This document shows, one piece after another, positions 1 to 7,404 of a stretch of DNA of 64,000 nt. Position 1 is the first letter of the stretch. Each line of letters opens with the position of its first letter. The position numbers were made by a program, and so were the translations under genes. The notes beneath the pieces were generated by a model. It was not told the DNA's origin. It was given only the letters and a program-made list of their open reading frames with translations, and did not search any database. The stretch is from Chitinophagaceae bacterium (lineage in GTDB: Bacteria; Bacteroidota; Bacteroidia; Chitinophagales; Chitinophagaceae). The DNA is taken from NCBI GenBank assembly GCA_903642275.1, contig CAHJWK010000003.1, positions 1 through 64,000 on the forward strand, written 5' to 3'.

Positions 1-826
1 TTGCTTTGTTTCTGAGGTTTTCATTTATAATGATGTCTTTCTTTTCACCAGCACTTACCATCAATTTGTTTTTAGAGAAATCAATTTGCTGTATTTCTTT
101 TTCTGCAACACCCAGCTGTCTTTTTAAATTGTTGTAAGAGAAATTGCGGTCCATGCTGCTGCCTTTAAAGATGTTATTGCCAAGTTTAAAGCTGATGCCC
201 TGCACTTCTTTAGTTCCGCTTTTGAACTTGTATTGCGTTTCAATCCAGTGCTTCTTTAATTTCCCTTGCAGTTCTTCCATTGTCCTGCATTGAGGTACCA
301 GTTCCGTTATTGCCATATAAATAGCATAGCGTTTTGCATCTTGTCCTCTTAATGCTTGCATGTTTGTCAGCGCAAGATTTTTCTTTAGTGAGGTCTTAAG
401 TTTATATTCTTCAGTAATTGCTTGCGCAATCTTCTTTCCCCTTAATCCTAAGTAACTGTCTGAAATAGCTCTTCCTTTGTTGTTAACCAGGTTTGCAATA
501 ACATGAATGTGAGTATGCCTTCTGTCGGTATGTTTTGTAATCGAGAACTGTGTATCCATAATGTTCAGCTTCTCTAAATATTCTTTTGCAATCTTTACCA
601 TTAATTCATCATTCACAACTTCTCCGGGATAAAAACTCAAGGAACAATGAAAGCATGCCTTTTCTTTTGCCGGTCTTAATTGTTGCTGCATGATAAAATC
701 ATCAGTCATCAGCTTAAAATCATATCCTCTTACGCCTTCTGAATACAGAACTTTTGCATTCTGCTTCGTTACAATATACCGGCAGGCATGATAAAAAGAG
801 TGTCCGTGATAAAACTTACTCAGCAT
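1..826 (-). CDS. Relaxase/mobilization nuclease (partial, C-terminus beyond window)
   Basis: N-terminal 275 codons of a relaxase, the enzyme that nicks oriT and pilots the single strand during conjugative mobilization. The HUH metal-binding signature is visible as HTHIHVIAN (His104, His106, His108), preceded by the family phrase QFSITKHTDRR. The ATG at 826 overlaps the mobC stop by 11 nt (ATGCTGAGTAA), which indicates translational coupling. The reading frame is open to the left edge, so the protein is cut by the window and not visibly broken. It differs clearly from the relaxase at 41957-43209, so two mobilization systems are present. The family call is from motif and context; the exact MOB class is not assigned. 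Confidence 0.85.
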   Translation of the reverse strand, partial: MLSKFYHGHSFYHACRYIVTKQNAKVLYSEGVRGYDFKLMTDDFIMQQQLRPAKEKACFHCSLSFYPGEVVNDELMVKIAKEYLEKLNIMDTQFSITKHTDRRHTHIHVIANLVNNKGRAISDSYLGLRGKKIAQAITEEYKLKTSLKKNLALTNMQALRGQDAKRYAIYMAITELVPQCRTMEELQGKLKKHWIETQYKFKSGTKEVQGISFKLGNNIFKGSSMDRNFSYNNLKRQLGVAEKEIQQIDFSKNKLMVSAGEKKDIIINENLRNKA

Positions 827-1193
827 GGCGAATCCTCTTTAACAGTTTATCAATCTCATCTCTGAACGCTTCAAAGTATTGGAGTGCGGAAAGCAAACCT
901 TCCTGGTGCGCTTTCTTTGCCAGCTGGTTTAAGTTGTTGGAGATGCCAATTAACTGTCGGACAAACTGTCTTTCCTCTTCATTTAATCTCGGTTTTATTG
1001 TTGCATTAACTGCAACTTCCCGGATATATGCTGATACTTTAATGCCTGCCTTAGCTGCTTTTGTCTGCACAATGAAGTATTCGGTTCTGCTAAACCTAAC
1101 CGCCGCTCGGATATCCTTCTTAATCGTCTTAAGCGGTCTTCCTGCTTTGATATGTCTTTCTTCCACAGTTTCCATTACACACTTCTTATTCAA
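816..1193 (-). CDS. mobC: MobC-like mobilization accessory protein
   Basis: 125-aa protein of the plasmid mobilization MobC type, which binds oriT and helps the relaxase open the nick region. An N-terminal ribbon-helix-helix-like part (AAVRFSRTEYFIVQTKAAKA, roughly residues 31-50) is followed by the typical MobC phrase RQLIGISNNLNQLAKKAHQEG near residues 79-99. It lies directly upstream of, and overlaps, the relaxase. A structured inverted-repeat region lies upstream (1243-1305). It is complete with no visible damage. The MobC call is strong; DNA target specificity is inferred from position only. Confidence 0.85.
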   Translation of the reverse strand: MNKKCVMETVEERHIKAGRPLKTIKKDIRAAVRFSRTEYFIVQTKAAKAGIKVSAYIREVAVNATIKPRLNEEERQFVRQLIGISNNLNQLAKKAHQEGLLSALQYFEAFRDEIDKLLKRIRHAE

Positions 1194-1242
1194 GCTTTAC
1201 TTGTGTTTCAATCAATTCTTTTGCGACCACCGGGATGCAAAA

Positions 1243-1305
1243 GCAAGCGTGGTTAGTCGAACCGGCAATTATTGTTCGACAACAACACCGCTTGCCTTAC
1301 TAACC
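1243..1305. other. Candidate oriT: interleaved inverted repeats upstream of mobC
   Basis: Three 7-bp perfect inverted repeats are packed in 63 bp: GCAAGCG (1243-1249) with CGCTTGC (1289-1295), GGTTAGT (1251-1257) with ACTAACC (1299-1305), and GTCGAAC (1256-1262) with GTTCGAC (1274-1280). The first two are interleaved. Position just upstream of mobC and relaxase, in a 412-bp stretch without a gene (1194-1605), fits an origin of transfer. The nic site is not identified. Nothing else was recognised in that stretch. Confidence 0.5.
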
Positions 1306-1605
1306 TTATAGACGTCTTCTTCATCTTAGAGGTAATTGCTTCAAGACGTTACCTGTAACTTCTGATAATTTGATTTCGTTATAAGTCAACCTGTTCACTT
1401 ATAGAATCATGCGCCGACTAATTATTTTAATAAAATCAACGTAGTGATTCGCGAATAGCTAAACTTTTTATTATACACGTTTGAAGTTTAATGATTTGAT
1501 CGGAACTGCAGCTAAATCAAAATATCTCAAATGAAGCGCAAGAGGCATTTTATATTACCGGCATCTTTGTCAGTTATTGCTTTTTTAATATACCTGTTAA
1601 TTGTT

Positions 1606-1905
1606 TTATTCACGGTTAAACACTTTAGCGTTTTGAACACCATGCCTTCTAATGTTGTCCTTCAAATCCATCCAGAGACGTATGTTATAATTTGCAAGCT
1701 CCATCAACTCATCCAGTGATAACTTGTGAGGATTAGATATTACACCGGTTGTTTGTGTAGTTTGTTGTTCATTGGAAAACGAAAAGATATTTGGCGCATG
1801 GCCTTCACCTATCTCAAGTGATTTACCGATAGCGAAGCTGCTCCCAAAAAGTTTTACCTGCTTGCCCGTGCTTAACACCAGCGTCCTTCTTTTAAACTCT
1901 GCCAT
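1606..1905 (-). CDS. Small protein of unknown function in mobilization module
   Basis: 99-aa soluble protein of unrecognised family. It starts MAEFKRRTLVLSTGKQVKLF and has a central stretch rich in Thr/Gln followed by a probable C-terminal helix (LSLDELMELANYNIRLWMDL). It lies between the HTH gene (2014-2346) and mobC on the same strand, so it probably belongs to the same mobile element. A plus-strand reading frame with a hydrophobic stretch (1531-1719) overlaps it; the minus frame is preferred because it matches the strand and spacing of the neighbours. No function can be given. Confidence 0.5.
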   Translation of the reverse strand: MAEFKRRTLVLSTGKQVKLFGSSFAIGKSLEIGEGHAPNIFSFSNEQQTTQTTGVISNPHKLSLDELMELANYNIRLWMDLKDNIRRHGVQNAKVFNRE

Positions 1906-2013
1906 AAAACTTGATTTACTATTTTTAAAAAGATTAATTAGTTAAAGCGATGATGCTTTAATTACATTTTGTTTTTACACTTACTTGTAACTACACATTA
2001 TTTAAACAGATTG

Positions 2014-2346
2014 CTACGACTGTTTTAGAGCCGGTAAAAGTTGCTGGATGTCCTGCCACAGAAAGTAAACCCTTGATTGAATTTTAAATGGTTTGAGCTT
2101 GCCATGCTTGACCCAATCGTAAATGGTCGGCTTTGTAACCTGGAACAGTTTGCATACTTCCGCAATCTTGTACAGCGGTTTATAGGTCATGCCGGGCGTT
2201 TCAAAAGAAACAAGAACCGGCTTTTTCGTTTCCTGATTTTTCACCTCCTCACGGATTAATTGCCGCATGCTTTCCCAGAATTTTGTTGGTTCAATGGGAA
2301 ATAAAATCGGTGTTGGCGTTGCCTCACTCCTCACTTGTTCTTGCAT
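2014..2346 (-). CDS. Helix-turn-helix (excisionase/MerR-type) DNA-binding protein
   Basis: About 110 aa from the ATG at 2346; a TTG 39 nt upstream could extend it by 13 residues, but that extension looks unlike a coding start. The C-terminal half carries a winged-helix domain of the HTH_17/excisionase type: LYKIAEVCKLFQVTKPTIYD followed by WVKHGKLKPFKI, the typical helix-turn-helix plus wing. Such genes are standard in Bacteroidota mobile elements, where they act as excisionase or regulators of transfer genes. Same strand as mobC and the relaxase. Role (recombination directionality or transcription) is inferred. Confidence 0.75.
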   Translation of the reverse strand: MQEQVRSEATPTPILFPIEPTKFWESMRQLIREEVKNQETKKPVLVSFETPGMTYKPLYKIAEVCKLFQVTKPTIYDWVKHGKLKPFKIQSRVYFLWQDIQQLLPALKQS

Positions 2347-2405
2347 ATTTAAATTTTTAGAGCTGCAACTTATCATCACGATCAAGAAAAAGGAAGCTAA
2401 GTATA

Positions 2406-2521
2406 CTTAAATGTTGAGATGTTTGCAGCCAGGTTGGATTTTAACTGCAATGTGGTAGGATCACTATTTAATATGTCTGTATCTTTTATAACATAGTTAC
2501 AAATTTTTAGTTAAACCATCA
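2406..2521 (+). repeat. 116-bp direct repeat, copy 1
   Basis: This segment closely matches 11857-11973 in the same orientation (roughly 85-90% identical by eye, one 1-nt indel). Both copies contain a small inverted repeat TTGCAG...CTGCAA. No reading frame is conserved. The two copies bracket the block that holds the decayed genes and the stress cluster. It could be an element end, a dispersed intergenic repeat or a structured RNA. Confidence 0.75.
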
Positions 2522-2615
2522 GCTTATAAAACAATCAGTTTTATGATGGCATATTGGTTGAGTCATTTGCAGGTTAATTTTTTCTGTTCTTATTAAAGCA
2601 CGAACGAAACTTGTA

Positions 2616-3236
2616 ATGTTTAAAAATTATTTAAAAACTGCGTTCAGAAATCTTTGGCGAAATAAATCGTTCTCCTTCATTAATATTTTTGGATTAGGGT
2701 TGGGCATCGGTTGTAGCTTACTGATTTTTTTATGGGTGCATGATGAGTTAAATGTTGATGCATTTCATGCAAACAGAACAACTATTTATAACGTGTATGA
2801 ACGAGTAATTTCTGAAGGAAAGTGGAAGCAAGCCGCTCAACACAAGGAATGCTCGCCACGGAGTTAAAACGTAACATACCAGAAATTAAATATGCTTCCG
2901 GTCTAGGGAAGATGAACTAGAAACTCTATTTAGTGTTGGCGATAAAATTTTAACAATACCGGCACTTACGCAGACTCGGATTTTTTTAAGATGTTTAGCT
3001 ATCCTTTAATTCAGGGCACTCCATCTTCAGCGCTTGCTACGCAGATGATATTGCCATATCCAAAAATATGGCCAACAACATTTATGGCAGTCCGCAGGCA
3101 GCAATAGGCAAAGCAATACTATTTAATAATGCACATTTATTTAAAGTAAGTGCCGTCTTAGAAAATCTGCCCGCTAATACATCACAACATTTCGACTTTG
3201 TTATTAACTGGCAATATTTATTTAAAGCAGTTGACT
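2616..3236 (+). pseudogene. MacB/FtsX-like ABC transporter permease, 5' remnant
   Basis: The first 76 or so codons are a typical Bacteroidota ABC-transporter permease N-terminus (MFKNYLKTAFRNLWRNKSFS, then a first membrane segment FGLGLGIGCSLLIFLWVHDE). After about 2830 the homology continues only in other frames, for example GMLATELKRNIPEIKYASG and later SQHFDFVINWQYLF of the periplasmic MacB_PCD domain. Several indels and loss of the remaining ~2 kb of the gene show it is dead. It ends abruptly against the radical-SAM remnant that follows. Confidence 0.8.
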
Positions 3237-3805
3237 AATGTAAAAGATTTAATGAACCTGTTTAAAGAAGTTCCAAACGCAAAGCTCACGTTTGCCACCA
3301 AGTTTGTAAACAGGCAAATGCTTACATATGACCCGCAGTTAAAAACAAGAATCCGCTTTAGCTTGATGCCGCATAAAAATGAGTAAACTGGTTGATGTCG
3401 CACACCACCCATCAGCGACCGTATTGATGTGATGAACGATTTTGTTGATGCCGGCTATGAGGTAAATGTAAATTCTCACCTGTTATATTTTATGAAGGAT
3501 GGGTTGATGACTGGATTGTTTTGTTTGACGAATTAAATGACAAGCTGAATGATAAAACCAAACAGCAACTTGCTTGTGAAATTATTTTTCTTACGCATAA
3601 TGACCGCCTGCACGGGGTAAACATTGGTTGGCATGCGAAAGCGGAAGAGGTGCTGTGGAAACCCGATTTACAGGAAGTAAAATCCAGCCAGACAGGCGGC
3701 AGGAACGTGCGCTACAAACGGGGCTTTAAAAGTGAACTGGTGGAAACGATGGTTGATATGGTGAAAGACCAACTGCCTTACTGCGCTATTCGCTATGCGT
3801 TTTAA
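3229..3805 (+). pseudogene. Spore-photoproduct-lyase-like radical SAM protein, 3' remnant
   Basis: The pieces match the C-terminal half of the SPL family: VPNAKLTFATKFVNRQML, then a stretch ending RIRFSLMPHK, then EIIFLTHNDRLHG and the ending GGRNVRYKRGF with a final CAIRYAF. The frame breaks near 3385 and again near 3480, and the N-terminal half with the radical SAM CxxxCxxC cluster is missing. SPL enzymes repair UV photoproducts in DNA; this copy cannot be functional. Its 5' end abuts the MacB remnant, which marks a deletion junction. Confidence 0.75.
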
Positions 3806-3906
3806 ATTATTCTTTTTGCGCACAGTTTTATAATAAGGTTATCTGGTATTAAAATTGATTAAGTAATCATACCCTAACGGAGCCATTTACATTCCCAATT
3901 TATTTT

Positions 3907-4047
3907 CATATTGCTATCATTGCCAATTTCAAAAAAGAAATATCCGGTGGCAACAATCGGCAGGATTTGAATTTTGTGCAAAAGAATTTGCCTGTAATTA
4001 AAATGCATCTGCAGGAAGCGCAAACCATACAACAGGCAATTGAGTAA
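3907..4047 (+). pseudogene. DUF4142 C-terminal fragment
   Basis: A 46-codon open stretch without a start ends in NLPVIKMHLQEAQTIQQAIE and a stop. It resembles the end of the DUF4142 protein at 5744-6430 (LLPKLQMHLQHAQNV). It is a leftover of a second DUF4142 gene whose 5' part is gone. Confidence 0.5.
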
Positions 4048-4090
4048 TGCGGGTAAATTGTTATATCAATCATCAAATTAATTAAGAAAG

Positions 4091-4267
4091 ATGAAAGAAA
4101 AATCAAATAATAGTAATGAGAAAACGCTAAATAATTCCGGCTCTAAAGCGGACAATTTTGATAAAGAGAAAGATGCAGCAAGCAAAGCATCTGTACAAAA
4201 CAGTAATAAAAACAAACAACAGCCGCACGGTGATGAAGTATTAAAAGAACAAAAAGAAACAGATTAA
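4091..4267 (+). CDS. Small hydrophilic protein, unknown
   Basis: 58-aa reading frame from ATG 4091, very rich in Asn, Lys, Ser, Asp and Glu, with no hydrophobic segment (it begins MKEKSNNSNEKTLNNSGSK). Composition suggests an intrinsically disordered, stress-type small protein, in keeping with the stress genes downstream. It ends 35 nt before the next gene and probably shares its transcript. No family recognised. Confidence 0.5.
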   Translation: MKEKSNNSNEKTLNNSGSKADNFDKEKDAASKASVQNSNKNKQQPHGDEVLKEQKETD

Positions 4268-4302
4268 ATAAAACCTTTAAAAATTTTACAACCCTAAACC
4301 TT

Positions 4303-5427
4303 ATGAAACAAATTTTAATTATTTGCTGTATGGCATGCAGCATTATTTCCTGCAAAAAAGATTTTTCAACAAACAGCGCCGTTGCAACCAGTGAATTTAA
4401 TACAACAACAGCAAAGCGTTCACTTGAGCTTGTTTATACTGACAGCATGTATGAACTTGTTGGTATAGCAGTTTCCAAAACGGGGCGAATGTTTACCAAT
4501 TATCCTTTATGGAATCAGCCGCATAAATATGATGTGGTTGAAATCTCGGGAATTAACAGCCGCAAGCCTTATCCAAACGAAGAAGCAAACAGTTGGAAAG
4601 ATGGCGAAGACGGCGTGCGTAAATGGGTATGTGTGCAGGCAGTGTATATAGATGATGACGATAAGCTATGGGTGCTCGACCCTGCTTCTCCGTATTTTAA
4701 AGGTGTGTATCAGCACAGTTATAAGCTTGTAAAATTTAATCTTGAAACCGACAAGCCTGAAAAAATTTATCGCTTTAATTATGTGGCTGATGTAAACAGC
4801 TATATTAATGATGTGCGTGTTGATACAAAATTGAATTATGCTTATCTCACCAATTCAAATGAAGGTGGCATTTTAATAATAGATTTAAACACAGGTAAAA
4901 TTCGCCAGGTGTTGCAGGGAAGTCCTTCGGTTATTTCAGACCCGTCTTATCATTTTATGATTGATGGAAAAGAATTAAAGCAAATGGGTGCCCCTGCAAA
5001 ATTTAATTCAGATGGTATTGCGCTTACACCTGATGGAAAATATTTGTATTATAAGCCAACTACAGATAACAAGCTGTATCGTATTCAAACAAAATATTTG
5101 CGTGATGAAAGTCTCTCAGCTGCAAAGCTCGCTTCAAAGGTTGAAAACCTTGGAGAATTCTCATCATCAGACGGAATGATTTTCGATAAAGATGGCAACC
5201 TGTATTTAAGCGATGCGGAAAATTACCGCATTATAAAAATTACACCCGATTTAAAAATGCATGTGTTTATTGCAAGCCCGTTATTAATCTGGCCCGACAG
5301 TTTTTCAATTCAGGATGGATTCTTATATGTTAGCTGCTCACAATTACAAAAGCAGCCAAAATACAACACAGCTTCGCCAACATGGCCGCCACAAACGCCA
5401 TTTACTATTTATAAAGTAAAACTTTAA
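4303..5427 (+). CDS. Major royal jelly/yellow-family lipoprotein
   Basis: 374 aa. The signal peptide has a lipobox with the lipidated Cys at residue 17 (CSIISCKKD), so it is predicted to be anchored in the periplasm or outer membrane. The rest fits the major royal jelly protein family, a six-bladed propeller: RKWVCVQAVYIDDDDKLWVL, DPASPYFKGVYQHSYKLVKF, YINDVRVD, YLTNSNEGGILIIDL, and near the end SSDGMIFDKDGNLYLSDAE. Bacterial members sit in envelope or stress gene clusters and their substrate is unknown. Codon structure is intact. It is followed by the broken YtxH-like gene. Confidence 0.85.
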   Translation: MKQILIICCMACSIISCKKDFSTNSAVATSEFNTTTAKRSLELVYTDSMYELVGIAVSKTGRMFTNYPLWNQPHKYDVVEISGINSRKPYPNEEANSWKDGEDGVRKWVCVQAVYIDDDDKLWVLDPASPYFKGVYQHSYKLVKFNLETDKPEKIYRFNYVADVNSYINDVRVDTKLNYAYLTNSNEGGILIIDLNTGKIRQVLQGSPSVISDPSYHFMIDGKELKQMGAPAKFNSDGIALTPDGKYLYYKPTTDNKLYRIQTKYLRDESLSAAKLASKVENLGEFSSSDGMIFDKDGNLYLSDAENYRIIKITPDLKMHVFIASPLLIWPDSFSIQDGFLYVSCSQLQKQPKYNTASPTWPPQTPFTIYKVKL

Positions 5428-5466
5428 TCATATCAAAAACATTCATCAACCATTAAAACTTAAATT

Positions 5467-5705
5467 ATGTTTAGTTCAATTAAATTTTTATTAATCGGCA
5501 TTGTATAGGTATTTTAATCGCTCCCGATAAAGGTTCTGTTACAAGGCAAAAGCTTCTCGATAGCTTGCAGGATTATAAAGATGATGCGCAGGATTTTGTA
5601 AACAAAGCTTCAGACAAAGCAAAAGATGTAGCGAATGAAGCAAAAGATAAAATAACAGGAATGCAGCAAAAGGATGGTGATAATAACCAGGAGGCAATGG
5701 GTTAA
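5467..5705 (+). pseudogene. YtxH-like small membrane protein, broken by 1-nt deletion
   Basis: Begins MFSSIKFLLIGIV and then meets a TAG at about 5503. Restoring one G near 5501 gives IGIGILIAPDKGSVTRQKLL, followed by an amphipathic tail rich in Lys/Asp/Ala. This matches the intact paralog at 37490-37684 (LLVGIGIGVLVAPDKGSNTL). The family has one N-terminal membrane helix and a helical cytoplasmic tail. The tail still reads open to 5705, so the lesion is recent or a sequencing error. Confidence 0.75.
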
Positions 5706-5743
5706 TCAATGAAATTTATTTCAATCAACACTTAATAACAAAT

Positions 5744-6430
5744 ATGAAAACATTAGTCTTATCAATTTTAATTATGGCAGCACTAAGTTCTTTTTATAAC
5801 CCGGTAAAAACGGACACCGATAAAGGCTTTATGGTGAAAGCTGCACAAAATAATATGGCTGAGATAGATGCCGCCAAACTTGCCCTGCAAAAGTCAACAT
5901 CAGGTTCAATAAAATCATTCGCACAAATGATGATTGAAGACCATACTGCAGCTCTGAATGAGCTTAAAACACTTGCCCAACAAAAAAGTGTTATGCTGCC
6001 TGACTCAACTGATGATACCCATAGGTTGTTTGCGCAGCGCTTAATGCTTGTGTCAGGAAGCAGTTTCGATTCTGCTTACATGCAGGCGCAGGTAAGAGAC
6101 CATGTAGCTACCATTGCTGTTTTCCAGGCTGAAGTAAGTAATGGCATTGATGCACAGGCGAAAGCTTATGCTAATAAATTATTGCCAAAACTGCAAATGC
6201 ATTTGCAGCATGCGCAAAACGTTGCAGGAAATACGGGCAGCATGATGAATGATATGCAACATCAGAATATGCAGCAAAATTCCAATTCGAATGGAAGTTC
6301 AAATAACAATTCTTCCAATTCATCAAATTCATCCGGAAATTCTTATATGCAAAACAATGCAGGTATGGATTCATCAGGCAGTGATTCTAATTCTATGTCA
6401 GCAACAAAAGATTCATCTCAACGCAGGTAA
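5744..6430 (+). CDS. DUF4142 protein with Asn/Ser-rich tail
   Basis: 228 aa. A signal peptide (about residues 1-18) is followed by a DUF4142 helical domain of ferritin-like fold: FMVKAAQNNMAEIDAAKLAL, the family signature VKSFAQMM-like IKSFAQMMIEDHTAALNELK, and LLPKLQMHLQHAQNV. From about residue 165 the protein is low complexity (Asn, Ser, Gln, Met), which is unusual in length for the family. Predicted exported and soluble. It stands in a run of plus-strand stress genes between the YtxH remnant and the DUF892 gene. Biochemical role of DUF4142 is not established. Confidence 0.85.
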   Translation: MKTLVLSILIMAALSSFYNPVKTDTDKGFMVKAAQNNMAEIDAAKLALQKSTSGSIKSFAQMMIEDHTAALNELKTLAQQKSVMLPDSTDDTHRLFAQRLMLVSGSSFDSAYMQAQVRDHVATIAVFQAEVSNGIDAQAKAYANKLLPKLQMHLQHAQNVAGNTGSMMNDMQHQNMQQNSNSNGSSNNNSSNSSNSSGNSYMQNNAGMDSSGSDSNSMSATKDSSQRR

Positions 6431-6550
6431 CATATTTATACAAGTGAATTAATTCGCTATAAAGTATTTTTTCTTCATGGCATACTTGTAAATAGCAAAG
6501 CATTTGTAATTACAGTTACACATTTATTAATAAACAATACAAAAACATTT

Positions 6551-7207
6551 ATGGCTAAACAATCTAAACCGAAAAAAGCAGCAACGAATTCTGCTGACAA
6601 AACACCGGCAGCTTATTCAACATCAGATGTTGATACATTAACTCCATCTGATGATAACGATTCAAAGTATCAGCCCACAGAAGATGCTGAAATGAATGAG
6701 CAACAGCTCGACCCTGAAGATGGCGTGCTGAAATTATTTACAGATTCGGTGAAGGATTTGTATTGGGCAGAAAATCATTTGGTAAAATCATTGCCCAAAC
6801 TGGCGAAGTCTGCATCTTCAAATGAATTGCAACAGGCAATTGAAAAACATCTCGAAGAAACAAAAACGCATGTTGAAAGATTGGAGCAGGTGTTTGAAGC
6901 GCTTGGCAAAAAACCGCAGGCAAAAAAATGTGATGCCATGGAAGGTCTTACAAAAGAAGCCGAAGGTATTATTGAAGACACAGATGCCGGTACACCTGCA
7001 AGAGACCTCGGAATTATTATGGCTGGTCAGAAAACGGAGCATTATGAAATTGCATCTTACACAGGTTTGAGCAAGCTTGCCAGCAGGCTTGGCTTAACAG
7101 ACGTTGCAAATATTTTATCTGAAACGCTTACTGAAGAACACAATGCTGATGATACACTTTCGGGTATTGCGGATAATATGCAGCTTAATGGCGATTCAAC
7201 TGAATAA
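6551..7207 (+). CDS. DUF892 (YciE/YciF-type) ferritin-like protein
   Basis: 218 aa. A charged, disordered N-terminus (about 60 residues, MAKQSKPKKAATNSADKTPA) precedes a DUF892 four-helix domain: LKLFTDSVKDLYWAENHLVK, LPKLAKSASSNELQQAIEKH, HVERLEQVFEALGKKPQAKK, MAGQKTEHYEIASYTGLSKL, and SETLTEEHNADDTLS. The Glu/His positions expected for a di-metal site are present (WAENH, EKHLEET, KTEHYEI, EEHNAD). Members are general-stress proteins often next to catalase, as here. A disordered Lys-rich head is common in this family in Bacteroidota. Confidence 0.9.
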   Translation: MAKQSKPKKAATNSADKTPAAYSTSDVDTLTPSDDNDSKYQPTEDAEMNEQQLDPEDGVLKLFTDSVKDLYWAENHLVKSLPKLAKSASSNELQQAIEKHLEETKTHVERLEQVFEALGKKPQAKKCDAMEGLTKEAEGIIEDTDAGTPARDLGIIMAGQKTEHYEIASYTGLSKLASRLGLTDVANILSETLTEEHNADDTLSGIADNMQLNGDSTE

Positions 7208-7292
7208 GTATCTATAATCATCAACTTCATTATTTTTTTATTACGTAGCTCTTTAAAATTTTAAGTTGAAAATATAAGTAAAGTTTTAAGAA

Positions 7293-7337
7293 CGTCATGT
7301 CGAGGCAGCGAGACACAATTCCAGAATCGAAATGACG
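7293..7337. repeat. REP-like inverted repeat upstream of catalase
   Basis: Outer arms CGTCAT (7293-7298) and ATGACG (7332-7337) pair and continue with TCG/CGA after a bulge. It lies in the 197-bp gap between the DUF892 and catalase genes. Just before the catalase start the motif ATTATTAATTATTCATT is repeated twice in tandem (about 7361-7399). The inverted repeat could be a dispersed palindrome or a transcript-end structure. Confidence 0.45.
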
Positions 7338-7404
7338 ATTCAAGAGTTTTACTCATCCAATATTATTAATTATTCATTTTTCATTATTAATTATTCATTG
7401 CCTT

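Noticed and set aside
754-1311. 185-aa plus-strand reading frame opposite mobC
   Set aside because: It has no family features; the opposite strand encodes a clear MobC that overlaps the relaxase, so this is a shadow frame.
1531-1719. Plus-strand 62-aa frame with a hydrophobic helix
   Set aside because: It overlaps the 3' end of the 99-aa minus-strand gene, which fits strand and spacing of the module better. A small membrane protein cannot be excluded but is not supported.
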